Of a stretch of DNA of 64,000 nucleotides, positions 26,302 through 34,470 are shown piece by piece; positions within the stretch are counted from its first letter, which is position 1, and each line of letters begins with the position of its first letter. A program made the position numbers and the translations under genes. Source of the stretch: Oscillospiraceae bacterium (GTDB lineage Bacteria; Bacillota; Clostridia; Oscillospirales; Acutalibacteraceae); contig SVOC01000004.1 in the NCBI GenBank assembly GCA_015066625.1, positions 85,360-149,359 of the forward strand, written 5' to 3'. The notes beneath the pieces were generated by a model. The model did not search any database. It was given only the letters and a program-made list of their open reading frames with translations, and was not told the DNA's origin.

Positions 26302-27438
26302 ATGATTGAAGTTATCCGCCGCATTGTGGGATTCGTCCCGTCGCTCATATCGTTAATAACGGCGTTTTTTACCGTGCTTTCGGTAAATACGGAGCTGTTT
26401 GAAACCGATAAAATCAATCAGATAAACCGTATTGAAGCCCTTGAACAGGCATATGAAAACGGTGAAATTCTGCCCGTTGACGAAGCCTCATTTTTTGACG
26501 GAAATCTTGAAGAGGAGCTGAAAGCGGGAATGAAATTGAACGAAGTCAGCTTTCTCGCAACTCATAACAGCTATCAGGCACCCGCTTTCGATGTAACAAA
26601 AAAGCTTTTCAGCAGTCTTTCAGGCATAACCTTTGGTATTTATGACGGCAAAAAGGCGGACTTTTGGAGCGAAACTCCCACAGACCAGCTTAACTGCGGT
26701 ATCCGCAGCCTCGAAATTGATATCGAAACCTTTGACCGTGACGGAGAAGTTTCCTTCACCTGTATGCACAGCCCCTATTTCGAGATGTCAACTTATTGCA
26801 GTGACTTTGCATTGGGTATGAAAGAGATTGCGATGTGGTCAGACAATAATCTGGGTCATCTTCCCGTAACAATTATTATCGAACCCAAAAGTGCATTTTT
26901 GCCTATGAAAAATATGAAGTCTTTCAGTGTTGATTATGCCGTTGAGCTTGACAAATTGCTGAGAGAAACTCTGGGTGAAAAGCTTTTCACACCTGCGGAT
27001 ATGCTCCGTGGGTATGAATCTTTCGGCGAAATGAGAGCAGCGGATGACTGGTGTAAAATCAGTGATATGCAGGGCAAGATACTTGTTCTTCTCCACGAAG
27101 GAAATGTTACGGAAGGATACATTGCGCGTGACCCGTCAATAAAATCTCAGGCTATGTTCCCTATGCTCAGGGAAGAGGATATTGACCGTGACTGCACATC
27201 GTTTATTCTTTGCAATGACCCGGAAACTCTGATTGAAATCCGTGAAGAAATCGACGAAAAAAAGGTGATTGCCCGTACCCGCGCGGACAATTTTGATTCT
27301 GTTTCGGAAAAATGCCGTGAACAGGCATTTGAAAGCAAAGCGCAGATAATTTCAACAGATTATCCGCCCCGAACCGATTCAACAGCAGAAAGCTATATCG
27401 TTTCGTTCGGAAAGCTCACGACAATGAGAAAAAGATAA
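26302..27438 (+). CDS. Ca2+-dependent phosphatidylinositol-phospholipase-C-like protein
   Basis: 378 residues with an N-terminal hydrophobic segment (about 9-29) that could be an anchor or signal. The phrases SFLATHNSYQ, LNCGIRSLEIDIETF, CMHSPYF and TIIIEPKSAF match the TIM-barrel phosphodiesterase pattern of PI-PLC-like proteins, with the two expected catalytic histidines (in ATHNSY and MHSP) and acidic metal ligands (EIDIE, IEPK). The family (PF16670-like, from memory) includes Ca2+-dependent bacterial PI-PLC. It probably cleaves a lipid head group or glycerophosphodiester outside the membrane. Stands alone after the fucose terminator. Confidence 0.82.
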   Translation: MIEVIRRIVGFVPSLISLITAFFTVLSVNTELFETDKINQINRIEALEQAYENGEILPVDEASFFDGNLEEELKAGMKLNEVSFLATHNSYQAPAFDVTKKLFSSLSGITFGIYDGKKADFWSETPTDQLNCGIRSLEIDIETFDRDGEVSFTCMHSPYFEMSTYCSDFALGMKEIAMWSDNNLGHLPVTIIIEPKSAFLPMKNMKSFSVDYAVELDKLLRETLGEKLFTPADMLRGYESFGEMRAADDWCKISDMQGKILVLLHEGNVTEGYIARDPSIKSQAMFPMLREEDIDRDCTSFILCNDPETLIEIREEIDEKKVIARTRADNFDSVSEKCREQAFESKAQIISTDYPPRTDSTAESYIVSFGKLTTMRKR

Positions 27439-27442
27439 AAAA

Positions 27443-27472
27443 TCACCCCGTGTTGTGATGAACACGGGGTGT
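27443..27472. terminator. Bidirectional terminator
   Basis: CACCCCGTGTT pairs with AACACGGGGTG around GTGATG. The T-run is best on the minus strand (ATTTTTTATC), serving the convergent galU. Confidence 0.88.
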
Positions 27473-27483
27473 ATTTATGTTAC

Positions 27484-28368
27484 TTAAAATGTTTTTACAA
27501 GTTCTTTGAGGTATGCCTTGAAGTCGTCGCCGATTTCAGGGTGGTCAAGAGCAACCTCGCAGTTTGCCTTCATAATGCCAAGCTTGTTACCCATATCGTA
27601 ACGCTTGCCGTCGAAATCATAAGCAAGAAGCTTGCCTGCCATACCGAGCTCGGTAAAAACATCCGTAAGATAGAATTCCTTGCCTTCGGGAGTAGCTGCA
27701 AGACCTTTTTCGATAAGCTCAAAGGTTTCGGGAGGCATGACAATTCTGCCCAGAATAGCATAAAGTGAAAGAATCTGGTCGGGTGTGGGCTTTTCGATGA
27801 TTCTTGTGCAGTTCATTGCTCTGTCTTCGCCCTCAATGGGTGAAACGTCAAGTGTGCAGTAAAGACGGATGAGTTCTTCAGGAACTTCATTTACACCCAC
27901 AACGCCCTTGCCGTATTTTTCGTAGCAGCGTGTAAGCTGTGCGGTAACCGGGTCATCGGAAACAATAACGTCATCGCCGTAAAGCACCGCAAAGGGTTCG
28001 TCGCCTATAAAGGATTTGCCGCAGAGAAGTGCGTGGGCAAGACCCTTTGTTTCTTTCTGACGGATGAAATATATGTTTGCAAGGTTTGCAACCGCTTTAA
28101 CATCTTCATAAAGCTTTTCCTTTGAAGGCACGCCTTTAAGGCCTGCTTCAAGCTCAAAGGAATGGTCAAAATGGTCCTCAATTGCGCCCTTGCCTCTGTT
28201 TGTGATGATAAGGATATCCTCAATGCCTGCGGCAACAGCTTCTTCAACAATATACTGAATTGCAGGCTTATCAACGATGTTGAGCATTTCCTTGGGTACT
28301 GATTTTGATGCGGGAAGAACTCTTGTGCCGAGACCTGCGGCGGGAATAATCGCTTTTCTGACTTTCAT
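27484..28368 (-). CDS. galU: UTP-glucose-1-phosphate uridylyltransferase
   Basis: 294 residues. Makes UDP-glucose for cell-wall and capsule sugars and galactose metabolism. The start is the ATG at 28368, preceded by TTGGAGGAA; a TTG start five codons earlier lies within that ribosome site. Motifs: IPAAGLGTRVLPASKSVPKEML nucleotide-binding loop, VLYGDDVI, EKP and FYLTDVF. It directly follows the zinc-ribbon membrane protein gene on the same strand with an 18-base gap. Confidence 0.96.
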   Translation of the reverse strand: MKVRKAIIPAAGLGTRVLPASKSVPKEMLNIVDKPAIQYIVEEAVAAGIEDILIITNRGKGAIEDHFDHSFELEAGLKGVPSKEKLYEDVKAVANLANIYFIRQKETKGLAHALLCGKSFIGDEPFAVLYGDDVIVSDDPVTAQLTRCYEKYGKGVVGVNEVPEELIRLYCTLDVSPIEGEDRAMNCTRIIEKPTPDQILSLYAILGRIVMPPETFELIEKGLAATPEGKEFYLTDVFTELGMAGKLLAYDFDGKRYDMGNKLGIMKANCEVALDHPEIGDDFKAYLKELVKTF

Positions 28369-28386
28369 ATCAATTTCCTCCAAAGG

Positions 28387-29460
28387 TTAAATAATTTCTC
28401 TTATGAAATCCGCTATATAATAAAGTGCGTTTATAAGCATTGTTTCGCCCAGAAGGCTTGCGGCGAATGCCAACGGTGCAAGACCGCCTTTGTGGGCAAT
28501 CATCATTCTCCTCATATGGCTTGCCTGAACTGTTTCGTTTATGAGTTTGAGGTCGTCAAGGATTTTTTTGTAATAAAGACGGTTTGCCGCAAGAGCACAG
28601 ATAAGGCGGAGAACCGTAGTTACCGACATTGTTATAAGCAACGGTTTTTTTGCTTTTTCAATAAATTCTTTTGATGCCTTTTCTATTTCCGGCGCAAGCT
28701 CTTCAAGCTGTTCCTCCGTCATTTCTTCGTAAGCACCCGTTTGGGCAACTTTGTTGCTGTATTCATCGGCTGCGGCGGTAACCTGATCTGCCAGACCCGA
28801 AAGAAGAATTGATGCAGTTACGAATGCCACAAGGAAGAATGCTCCTGCCTTGTAAAGCTTTCTGTAAAAGAACCAGTAGGGTGCAAAGAAAAATGCGGCA
28901 AAGTTAAAGCTGATTTTTTTACCCGATTCAAATTTTTTGAATTTTCTGATATATCGGTGGGGACTTGCCTGAACATAGGTTGCAAGGTCGCCTGCTGTAT
29001 TTTCTCCTATTTTTTCATCTGCGGGAATATCCGTGCCTGCAATGTAGCCTGCATTGCCGCCCGATATATTCAGCGGAGCTCCGCACTGATTGCAGTGAAG
29101 CGCATCATCGGAATTTTCTTTGCCGCAGAAGGCACATTTTTTGCTTCCTTGCTCTTCCTGCTGACCGAAAAGTGCACCGCAGTTGCCGCAGTGAAGGGCG
29201 TCGGCAGGGCTTTCGCTTTTACAGATGTGACAAATACGAACATCCGACTTCTCTTCTGTTACGGCAGGCTCTTCATAAACCTCTGTTTTATTTTTACTCC
29301 ACACATAGCCCGAAGCGTGCAGGTCGTCGTTGCCGCATCTTCCGTTTTCCATCCAGCATTCTCTGTGCTGAGGGGTTGCGCAAACAGGGCACACAACAAC
29401 ATCGTCGCCCTCTGCCAGCGGCTTTCCGCATACGGGGCAGGGCACATTTTCATAATTCAC
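28387..29460 (-). CDS. Zinc-ribbon membrane protein with RING-like N-terminus and DUF2628-like domain
   Basis: 357 residues from a GTG start with GAGGTG seven bases upstream. The N-terminus has a RING-like Cys/His array (CPVCGK..., CPVCATPQHRECW), then two zinc ribbons (CHICKSESPADALHCGNCG and CAFCGKENSDDALHCNQCG). After a linker comes the DUF2628-type stretch FNFAAFFFAPYWFFYRKLYKAG and several membrane helices (about 200-220, 270-290, 325-350). Known in Clostridia as an uncharacterised family. Co-oriented with galU. Confidence 0.82.
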   Translation of the reverse strand: MNYENVPCPVCGKPLAEGDDVVVCPVCATPQHRECWMENGRCGNDDLHASGYVWSKNKTEVYEEPAVTEEKSDVRICHICKSESPADALHCGNCGALFGQQEEQGSKKCAFCGKENSDDALHCNQCGAPLNISGGNAGYIAGTDIPADEKIGENTAGDLATYVQASPHRYIRKFKKFESGKKISFNFAAFFFAPYWFFYRKLYKAGAFFLVAFVTASILLSGLADQVTAAADEYSNKVAQTGAYEEMTEEQLEELAPEIEKASKEFIEKAKKPLLITMSVTTVLRLICALAANRLYYKKILDDLKLINETVQASHMRRMMIAHKGGLAPLAFAASLLGETMLINALYYIADFIREII

Positions 29461-29558
29461 GGGCTTTCACCTCACAATATTGCCATAATAATACATCATA
29501 TATATTACTCGATTGTTACGAAAAAAGCAATTATTAATTAAAAATTAATTCTATCTTC

Positions 29559-29587
29559 TTTACTTTTTTTATTTTTATAGTTATAAT
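29559..29587 (+). promoter_or_regulatory. prfB promoter
   Basis: TTTACT (29559-29564), 17 bases, TATAAT (29582-29587). Same boxes and spacing as the rpsO promoter. Gives a leader of about 27 bases. Confidence 0.85.
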
Positions 29588-29620
29588 ATACCATGAAATA
29601 TTATGCACGGGAGATTATAT

Positions 29621-30739
29621 ATGATTCAGTTTGAAGAATTAAGACTTTCACTTCTCGAATACGAAGAAAAGCTGAACCAGCTTCGTGAGGCTCTGGGCCT
29701 TGACGATATGGTTAAAGAGGTTGAAGCTCTTGAAGCTCAGACCGCAGAGGAAGGCTTCTGGAATGACCTTGCAAATTCACAGAAGGTTCAGCAGAGAATA
29801 AGCCAGCTCAAAAACAAGGTTGGTGCCTACAATTCACTTGAAAATGAGTTCAACGATACCCTTGTTCTTATTGAGCTTTCAAATGAGGAAGAAGATCTGG
29901 AAATGCTTGATGAGTGTAAGGCAGGCGTTGAAAGCTTTGTTTCAAAGCTTGATGCAATGACCCTGAGCACTCTGCTTTCGGGCGAATACGATTCAAAGAA
30001 CGCCATTCTTACCTTCCACGCAGGTGCGGGCGGTACCGAAGCTCAGGACTGGAATCAGATGCTTGTAAGAATGTATCAGCACTGGGGCGAAAAGCACGGC
30101 TTCAAAATCAGCATGCTTGACTTCCTTGACGGCGATGAAGCAGGCCTTAAATCTGCGGTTGTGCTTGTTGAAGGCGAAAATGCCTACGGTTATCTCAAAG
30201 GCGAAATGGGCGTTCACAGACTTGTCCGTGTTTCACCCTTCGATGCTTCGGGCAGACGCCACACTTCGTTTGCGTCACTTGAAGTTATGCCTGAAATTGA
30301 CGACACCGTTGAGGTTGAAATCAACCCCGATGACCTGAGAATCGACTACTACCGTTCAAGCGGTGCAGGCGGTCAGAAGGTTAACAAAACATCATCTGCG
30401 GTTCGTATCACACATATTCCCACGGGTATTGTATGTGCCTGCCAGGTTGAAAGAAGCCAGCATCAGAACAGAGATGTTGCCATGAAAATGCTTAAATCAA
30501 AGCTTATCGAAATCAAGGAAAGAGAGCATCTTGACAAGATTGACGATATTAAGGGAGAGCAGAGAGAAATTGCCTGGGGCAGCCAGATTCGTTCATATGT
30601 ATTTATGCCCTATACCCTTGCAAAGGACCACAGAACAGGCTTTGAAGCAGGTAACATCAACGCTGTTATGGACGGCGATATTGACGGCTTCATCAATGCT
30701 TATCTTAAGATGGAATCCCTTAAGGACAGCGGAAATTAA
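29621..30739 (+). CDS. prfB: Peptide chain release factor 2, without programmed frameshift
   Basis: 372 residues from the ATG at 29621 behind GGGAGA; an ATG six codons earlier lacks a ribosome site. Recognises UGA and UAA stop codons: the specificity tripeptide SPF lies at residues 205-207 (same numbering as E. coli), and GGQ at 250-252 promotes peptidyl-tRNA hydrolysis. In most bacteria prfB needs a +1 shift at an early in-frame UGA. Here the frame is continuous, and codons 27-28 read CTT GAC exactly where the shift site CTTTGAC would be. So UGA-dependent autoregulation has been lost. Confidence 0.97.
   Translation: MIQFEELRLSLLEYEEKLNQLREALGLDDMVKEVEALEAQTAEEGFWNDLANSQKVQQRISQLKNKVGAYNSLENEFNDTLVLIELSNEEEDLEMLDECKAGVESFVSKLDAMTLSTLLSGEYDSKNAILTFHAGAGGTEAQDWNQMLVRMYQHWGEKHGFKISMLDFLDGDEAGLKSAVVLVEGENAYGYLKGEMGVHRLVRVSPFDASGRRHTSFASLEVMPEIDDTVEVEINPDDLRIDYYRSSGAGGQKVNKTSSAVRITHIPTGIVCACQVERSQHQNRDVAMKMLKSKLIEIKEREHLDKIDDIKGEQREIAWGSQIRSYVFMPYTLAKDHRTGFEAGNINAVMDGDIDGFINAYLKMESLKDSGN
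29686..29704 (+). other. prfB: Fossil of the prfB frameshift site
   Basis: CTTGAC at 29699-29704 is the canonical slippery stop CTT TGA C minus one T. GAGG-like bases eight to ten positions upstream (GTGAGGC, then CTGGG) resemble the stimulatory internal ribosome site. The position, codon 27, agrees with functional sites in other species (codons 24-26). Confidence 0.7.
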
Positions 30740-30763
30740 TTAAAAACAAAAGGTGGGATAACC

Positions 30764-31381
30764 GTGAAACTGATTGATATTTCAAGAAAATTCTTCGGCG
30801 GCGAGGTTTATCCCGGTGACCCTATGCCCGAGGCGGAGCAGATTTGTGAAATCGGCGAAGCTTCGGAGTGCAACCTTTCGGTTATTCACGCTTGCGTACA
30901 CAACGCAACCCATGTGGATGCGCCCCTTCACTTTATCAGTGACGGGGATACAATAGAAAACCTGCCCATTGAAAGCTTCATAGGTCCCTGCACGGTTATG
31001 CAGGTGCCTGCAGGAGTTATAACGGGCGATTATGTTGACCGCCATTTCCCTAAAAAATGCGGACGTCTGCTTATAAAAGGCGGCGGCAAAGCGTTTTTTA
31101 TGGATTCATCTGCCCAGGAGCTTGCAGAAAGAGGGCTTGTGCTTATCGGTACGGACTCACTTTCCGTCGGCTGCAAGGGTAACCAGACAGGGCCGCACAA
31201 GGCATTTTTGCAGAATAATGTTGCCGTGCTCGAAGGGCTTGACCTTTCACAGGTGCAGCCCGGCGAATATTTCCTCTTCGCTCCGCCCGTTTGCTATAAC
31301 GGTCTGGAAGGTGCACCCGCAAGGGCTGTGCTGATTGAGGATTATATTTTCTGGTCAGGGTCAAAAAGAGGTGTAAAATGA
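30764..31381 (+). CDS. Cyclase / kynurenine-formamidase-like metal hydrolase
   Basis: 205 residues from a GTG start behind AAGGTGG. Metal-dependent hydrolase of the cyclase family (PF04199). The signature HNATHVDAPLHF gives the HxxxHxD...H metal ligands; GTDSLS and a final Glu-rich strand complete the fold. Substrates in the family are cyclic or linear amides, often N-formylkynurenine; no tryptophan pathway gene is nearby. The stop overlaps the next gene's ATG (ATGA), so the two are translationally coupled. Confidence 0.87.
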   Translation: MKLIDISRKFFGGEVYPGDPMPEAEQICEIGEASECNLSVIHACVHNATHVDAPLHFISDGDTIENLPIESFIGPCTVMQVPAGVITGDYVDRHFPKKCGRLLIKGGGKAFFMDSSAQELAERGLVLIGTDSLSVGCKGNQTGPHKAFLQNNVAVLEGLDLSQVQPGEYFLFAPPVCYNGLEGAPARAVLIEDYIFWSGSKRGVK

Positions 31382-31968
31382 AACGGTTTTTCGATTTCAC
31401 GGTAAGCCTGCTGGTAATTCTGGCGCTGCTTCCCGTATTCCTGATAATCGGTATTATCATTGCAATCGATGCGGGCAACCCCGTTATCTATAAGCAATAC
31501 CGTGTGGGAAAGGATAACAAGCTTTTCTACATCTATAAATTCAGAACGATGAAAAATAACACAAGGCTTGCCGCTACAAAGGATTTGACGGAGGCGGACA
31601 GCGTTATTACCAAAAGCGGCAGAATTCTCCGCAAGACAAGTCTTGACGAATTGCCTCAGCTTTTCAATGTGCTGAAAGGCGATATGAGTTTTGTGGGTCC
31701 CAGACCCCTTATCCCCGAAGAGAAGGAAATAAGGCAAATCCGCAAGGATTACGGAATATACTCCGTCAGACCCGGTATTACGGGATGGGCTCAGGTCAAC
31801 GGCAGAGATATGCTCAGCGACGAAGAAAAAGCCCTGTTTGACAAGGAATACATTGACAAACAGAGCCTGATTTTCGATATCAAAATTATGATTAAAACCG
31901 TTATGGTAGTGCTCAAAAGAGAGAATATTTCCGAAGGCGGCGAGCCGGATAATAAACATAAGGTTTAA
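31378..31968 (+). CDS. Undecaprenyl-phosphate sugar phosphotransferase (PglC/WcaJ-like)
   Basis: 196 residues. Transfers a sugar-1-phosphate from a UDP-sugar to undecaprenyl phosphate, the first step of glycan repeat-unit assembly. One N-terminal membrane helix or re-entrant helix (about 8-30), then KFRTM, the catalytic pair in KTSLDELPQ, FVGPRPLIPEE and PGITGWAQVNGRD. This minimal size corresponds to the PglC-like monotopic type. Overlaps the cyclase gene by 4 bp. No further glycan genes are adjacent, although galU 3 kb away makes a UDP-sugar. Confidence 0.93.
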   Translation: MKRFFDFTVSLLVILALLPVFLIIGIIIAIDAGNPVIYKQYRVGKDNKLFYIYKFRTMKNNTRLAATKDLTEADSVITKSGRILRKTSLDELPQLFNVLKGDMSFVGPRPLIPEEKEIRQIRKDYGIYSVRPGITGWAQVNGRDMLSDEEKALFDKEYIDKQSLIFDIKIMIKTVMVVLKRENISEGGEPDNKHKV

Positions 31969-32088
31969 GTGAAAAGTTAAAAGTGAAGAGTGAAAAGTTT
32001 CGGATAGGCTCCGCCTATGACCGATTATATTTTGGGTGTGGCAACGCCCACCCTTAACTATTCACTTTTCATTATTTACTGTTTACTT
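31967..32088. repeat. AGTGAAAAGT-type palindromic element (family B, copy 2)
   Basis: Nearly the same ends as the copy at 22767-22887, and the same ATAGGCTCCGCCTAT hairpin, but the second hairpin differs (GGTGTGGCAACGCCCACC). The first bases belong to the stop codon of the sugar transferase (TAA at 31966-31968). The last bases are the stop codon of the convergent carboxypeptidase (32087-32089). Confidence 0.88.
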
Positions 32089-32893
32089 AACAAATTCCTA
32101 AATATTCTTCAAGGCACTGACCGCTTGCCTTCATTGCCTTGGCGGCTTCAACGCCTACATATCTCCAATGCCAGGGTTCGTAAATTATCTTTGTGATATC
32201 CTGCTTATCCTTGGGGTAGCGGAGAATGAAGCCGTAATCGGCGGCATTTTCGCTGAGCCATCTGAATTCATCGGTGTCTTCAAAGCTTTCGTAAAGGCTG
32301 CAGATATCCATTGCAAGGCCTGCATTATGCTCGCTTGTGCCGGGAGGAAGAATAATGGTTGCCGCCATCTGGGTAGCTTCTGTTCTTCCGTAGCCTTCGC
32401 TGATATACTTCTGGATTTTATTTTCAAAATTATTTTTCTGTCTTTCAACGGAGCGGTAGCCCGAAACTGGAGTAAGCTCAATTCCGTCTTCAAGGGCGGC
32501 AAGATACATTTCGTTGTAGTGAGGAGCAACCCTGTAATCAAGCTTGAGGCTGTTCTCGTCATCGGTAATGCAGGGAGCAAGAGTAACCTCATAGTCATCG
32601 GGGAGAATGTAATCTCTGTTTACGAGAATCATTTTCCAGTCAGCCACATCCATATTTGCATATGCGGGCATAAATCCGGCATAAGCATATTCATAATCCT
32701 CAATAATATTTGCGGAAGTCTGCGGAATTTCTTCGGTTGCGTCGGTAACAAAGCCGCCTGTCTGATCGTCTGAGGGGAAATCGGATTCGCTGTCAATGGC
32801 AGGGTCGGGCTTATCCGTAAGGCAGGATATACCGTAACCAAGAAGCACAACCGCAAGTATGCCCAGCAATATAAGGGTAAGATTTTTTTTCAT
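32087..32893 (-). CDS. Exported D-alanyl-D-alanine carboxypeptidase, VanY/M15B
   Basis: 268 residues from the ATG at 32893 behind GGAGG; an in-frame start at 32926 has no such site. An N-terminal membrane helix (about 5-27) is followed by an acidic Ser/Asp-rich linker and the zinc peptidase domain: VSGYRSVERQ, PGTSEHNAGLAMDI (His and Asp ligands), and EPWHWRYVG (catalytic Glu and His ligand). It trims the terminal D-Ala of peptidoglycan stem peptides. Vancomycin resistance need not be inferred, as no van genes are present. Confidence 0.93.
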   Translation of the reverse strand: MKKNLTLILLGILAVVLLGYGISCLTDKPDPAIDSESDFPSDDQTGGFVTDATEEIPQTSANIIEDYEYAYAGFMPAYANMDVADWKMILVNRDYILPDDYEVTLAPCITDDENSLKLDYRVAPHYNEMYLAALEDGIELTPVSGYRSVERQKNNFENKIQKYISEGYGRTEATQMAATIILPPGTSEHNAGLAMDICSLYESFEDTDEFRWLSENAADYGFILRYPKDKQDITKIIYEPWHWRYVGVEAAKAMKASGQCLEEYLGIC

Positions 32894-32931
32894 GTAATCA
32901 ATCCTCCGTGGGAGATTTGTTCGCACAGTTC

Positions 32932-32960
32932 ATTTTAGTCTAAAAAAACAAATATGTCAA
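32932..32960 (-). promoter_or_regulatory. Promoter of the VanY-type gene
   Basis: On the minus strand TTGACA (32955-32960), 17 bases, TAAAAT (32932-32937). Immediately upstream lies the inverted repeat ACAAAT-ATAA-ATTTGT (32961-32976), in the gap shared with the divergent M28 gene, a possible operator. Confidence 0.75.
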
Positions 32961-33023
32961 ACAAATATAAATTTGTTTATATAAAATTCAAAAAGGGGAA
33001 AGCCCGTGAAAGGAGAGTTTGTT

Positions 33024-34295
33024 GTGAAAGCAAACGAAAGCGTAAACAATTATGAATCAACGCGCCGTATGTATGCAAACTATGCCGCAAGAAGCATCAA
33101 GAAGGTTTGCAAGGAAATCGGTCCCAGATTCGCAGGCTCCGAAGAGGAGAAAAAGAGCATTGAGTATATGGCGGAGGATTTAAAATCCTGCTGTGATGAG
33201 GTAAAAACCGAATCATATCCCGTTCATCCCAAAGCATTTATGGGCTGGATTCCTTTTTCGGTTGTTGCCATGACAGTAGCAAGTGTTGTTTTCTTCCTGG
33301 CACAGTTTTTCGTAATCGCACCCCTCTTTTATGTATCATTGGGTCTTACAATTATCTGTCTCTTCTTTATAATCACGGAATTCCTTTTCTATAAAGAAAC
33401 CCTTGACCCGTTTCTTCCAAAAAAGACTTCTCACAATGCCTACGGCATAAGGAAGCCTTCGGGCGAGGTTAAACGCCGCATTATTTTCTGCGGTCACGCC
33501 GACTCTGCGATGGAATGGCGTTTCACCTATTGGGGCGGTCCCAAGCTTGTTATCCCCGTTATCGGCGGCAGCCTTGTTGGTATTGTTGTTTCGCTTGTGT
33601 TCAATATTATTGCCGTTGTAATGAGCTTTGTTAACCCCGATTTCATTACCTCAACCGCAACTGATGTTTTCAGCTATATTCTTCTCGGTTTTGTTGTTAT
33701 TTTCCTTGTTGCATCACTTTTCTATGATAAAAACCGCATTGTTGAAGGTGCAAACGACAACCTTACAGGCTGTTTCACATCAATCGCAATTCTCAAATAT
33801 CTGCAGGATAACCACATCAGCCTTGAAAACACCGAGGTTGTTGCACTTTGCGCAGGCTCGGAAGAAATCGGTCTGAGAGGCTCAAAGTATTTTGCAGAAG
33901 CCCACGGCAAGGAATTCAGCGATGTTGAAACTGTTTTTGTTGCGCTTGATACTCTCCGTGACTTTGATTTTATGGCTATCTATAACAAGGATATGACGGG
34001 CCTGGTTACTAACGACCCCGATGCCTGCAAGCTTGTTAAAGAAGGTGCAAAGTTGGCAGGCTACGATGTGCCTTATAAGACTGTTTCTCTGGGTGCAACC
34101 GATGCCGCCGCAGTTACCAAGACTAAAAACGGCATGAAAGCGGCAGCCTTTGCCGCAATGGACCCCGCTCCCGCACGCTACTATCACACAAGACTTGATA
34201 CTCACGAAAATCTTGACCTTAAAACCATTGAAGCAGGTCTTGACATCTGCCTCAACACTCTTTTCCTTTATGACGAGAAGGGTCTTGACCTTTAA
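33024..34295 (+). CDS. M28-family zinc aminopeptidase with membrane helices inserted in the catalytic domain
   Basis: 423 residues from the second GTG (33024), which has AAAGGAG eight bases upstream; the GTG at 33006 has only a weak GGGG. Ligands of the two-zinc site are visible: His158 (FCGHAD), Asp245 (GANDNLTG), Glu280-Glu281 (AGSEEIGLRG), Asp309 (VALDTL) and His388 (YYHTRLDTHE). Two hydrophobic helices lie at about 75-125, and two more at about 170-235, between the first and second metal ligands. The active site should therefore sit at the membrane face. Likely removes N-terminal residues from peptides. Confidence 0.88.
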   Translation: MKANESVNNYESTRRMYANYAARSIKKVCKEIGPRFAGSEEEKKSIEYMAEDLKSCCDEVKTESYPVHPKAFMGWIPFSVVAMTVASVVFFLAQFFVIAPLFYVSLGLTIICLFFIITEFLFYKETLDPFLPKKTSHNAYGIRKPSGEVKRRIIFCGHADSAMEWRFTYWGGPKLVIPVIGGSLVGIVVSLVFNIIAVVMSFVNPDFITSTATDVFSYILLGFVVIFLVASLFYDKNRIVEGANDNLTGCFTSIAILKYLQDNHISLENTEVVALCAGSEEIGLRGSKYFAEAHGKEFSDVETVFVALDTLRDFDFMAIYNKDMTGLVTNDPDACKLVKEGAKLAGYDVPYKTVSLGATDAAAVTKTKNGMKAAAFAAMDPAPARYYHTRLDTHENLDLKTIEAGLDICLNTLFLYDEKGLDL

Positions 34296-34374
34296 TTCTT
34301 ATGCAAATTACACAAACGCAAACAACCGATTTTTTTCACTTTCCACAAAAATTTTTATTTCATAAAATTTGGAT

Positions 34375-34401
34375 GTACTTTGTTTGATAATATGTTATAA
34401 T
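34375..34401 (+). promoter_or_regulatory. Promoter of the lipoprotein gene at 34471
   Basis: Extended -10 TGTTATAAT with TATAAT at 34396-34401. The -35 region is poor (GTACTT/TTTGTT), as is common with a TGn extension. Confidence 0.6.
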
Positions 34402-34470
34402 ACCCTTATTAGTATACAGAATTTGCTTAATGCAAGCGGTGAAAACCGCCTGTGAAAGGAGATTTACCAA

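Noticed and set aside
29603..29620. Upstream ATG for prfB
   Set aside because: No ribosome site; the GGGAGA site at 29609-29614 serves the ATG at 29621.
32087..32893. Vancomycin-resistance locus
   Set aside because: Only a VanY-type carboxypeptidase; no vanHAX, vanS or vanR.
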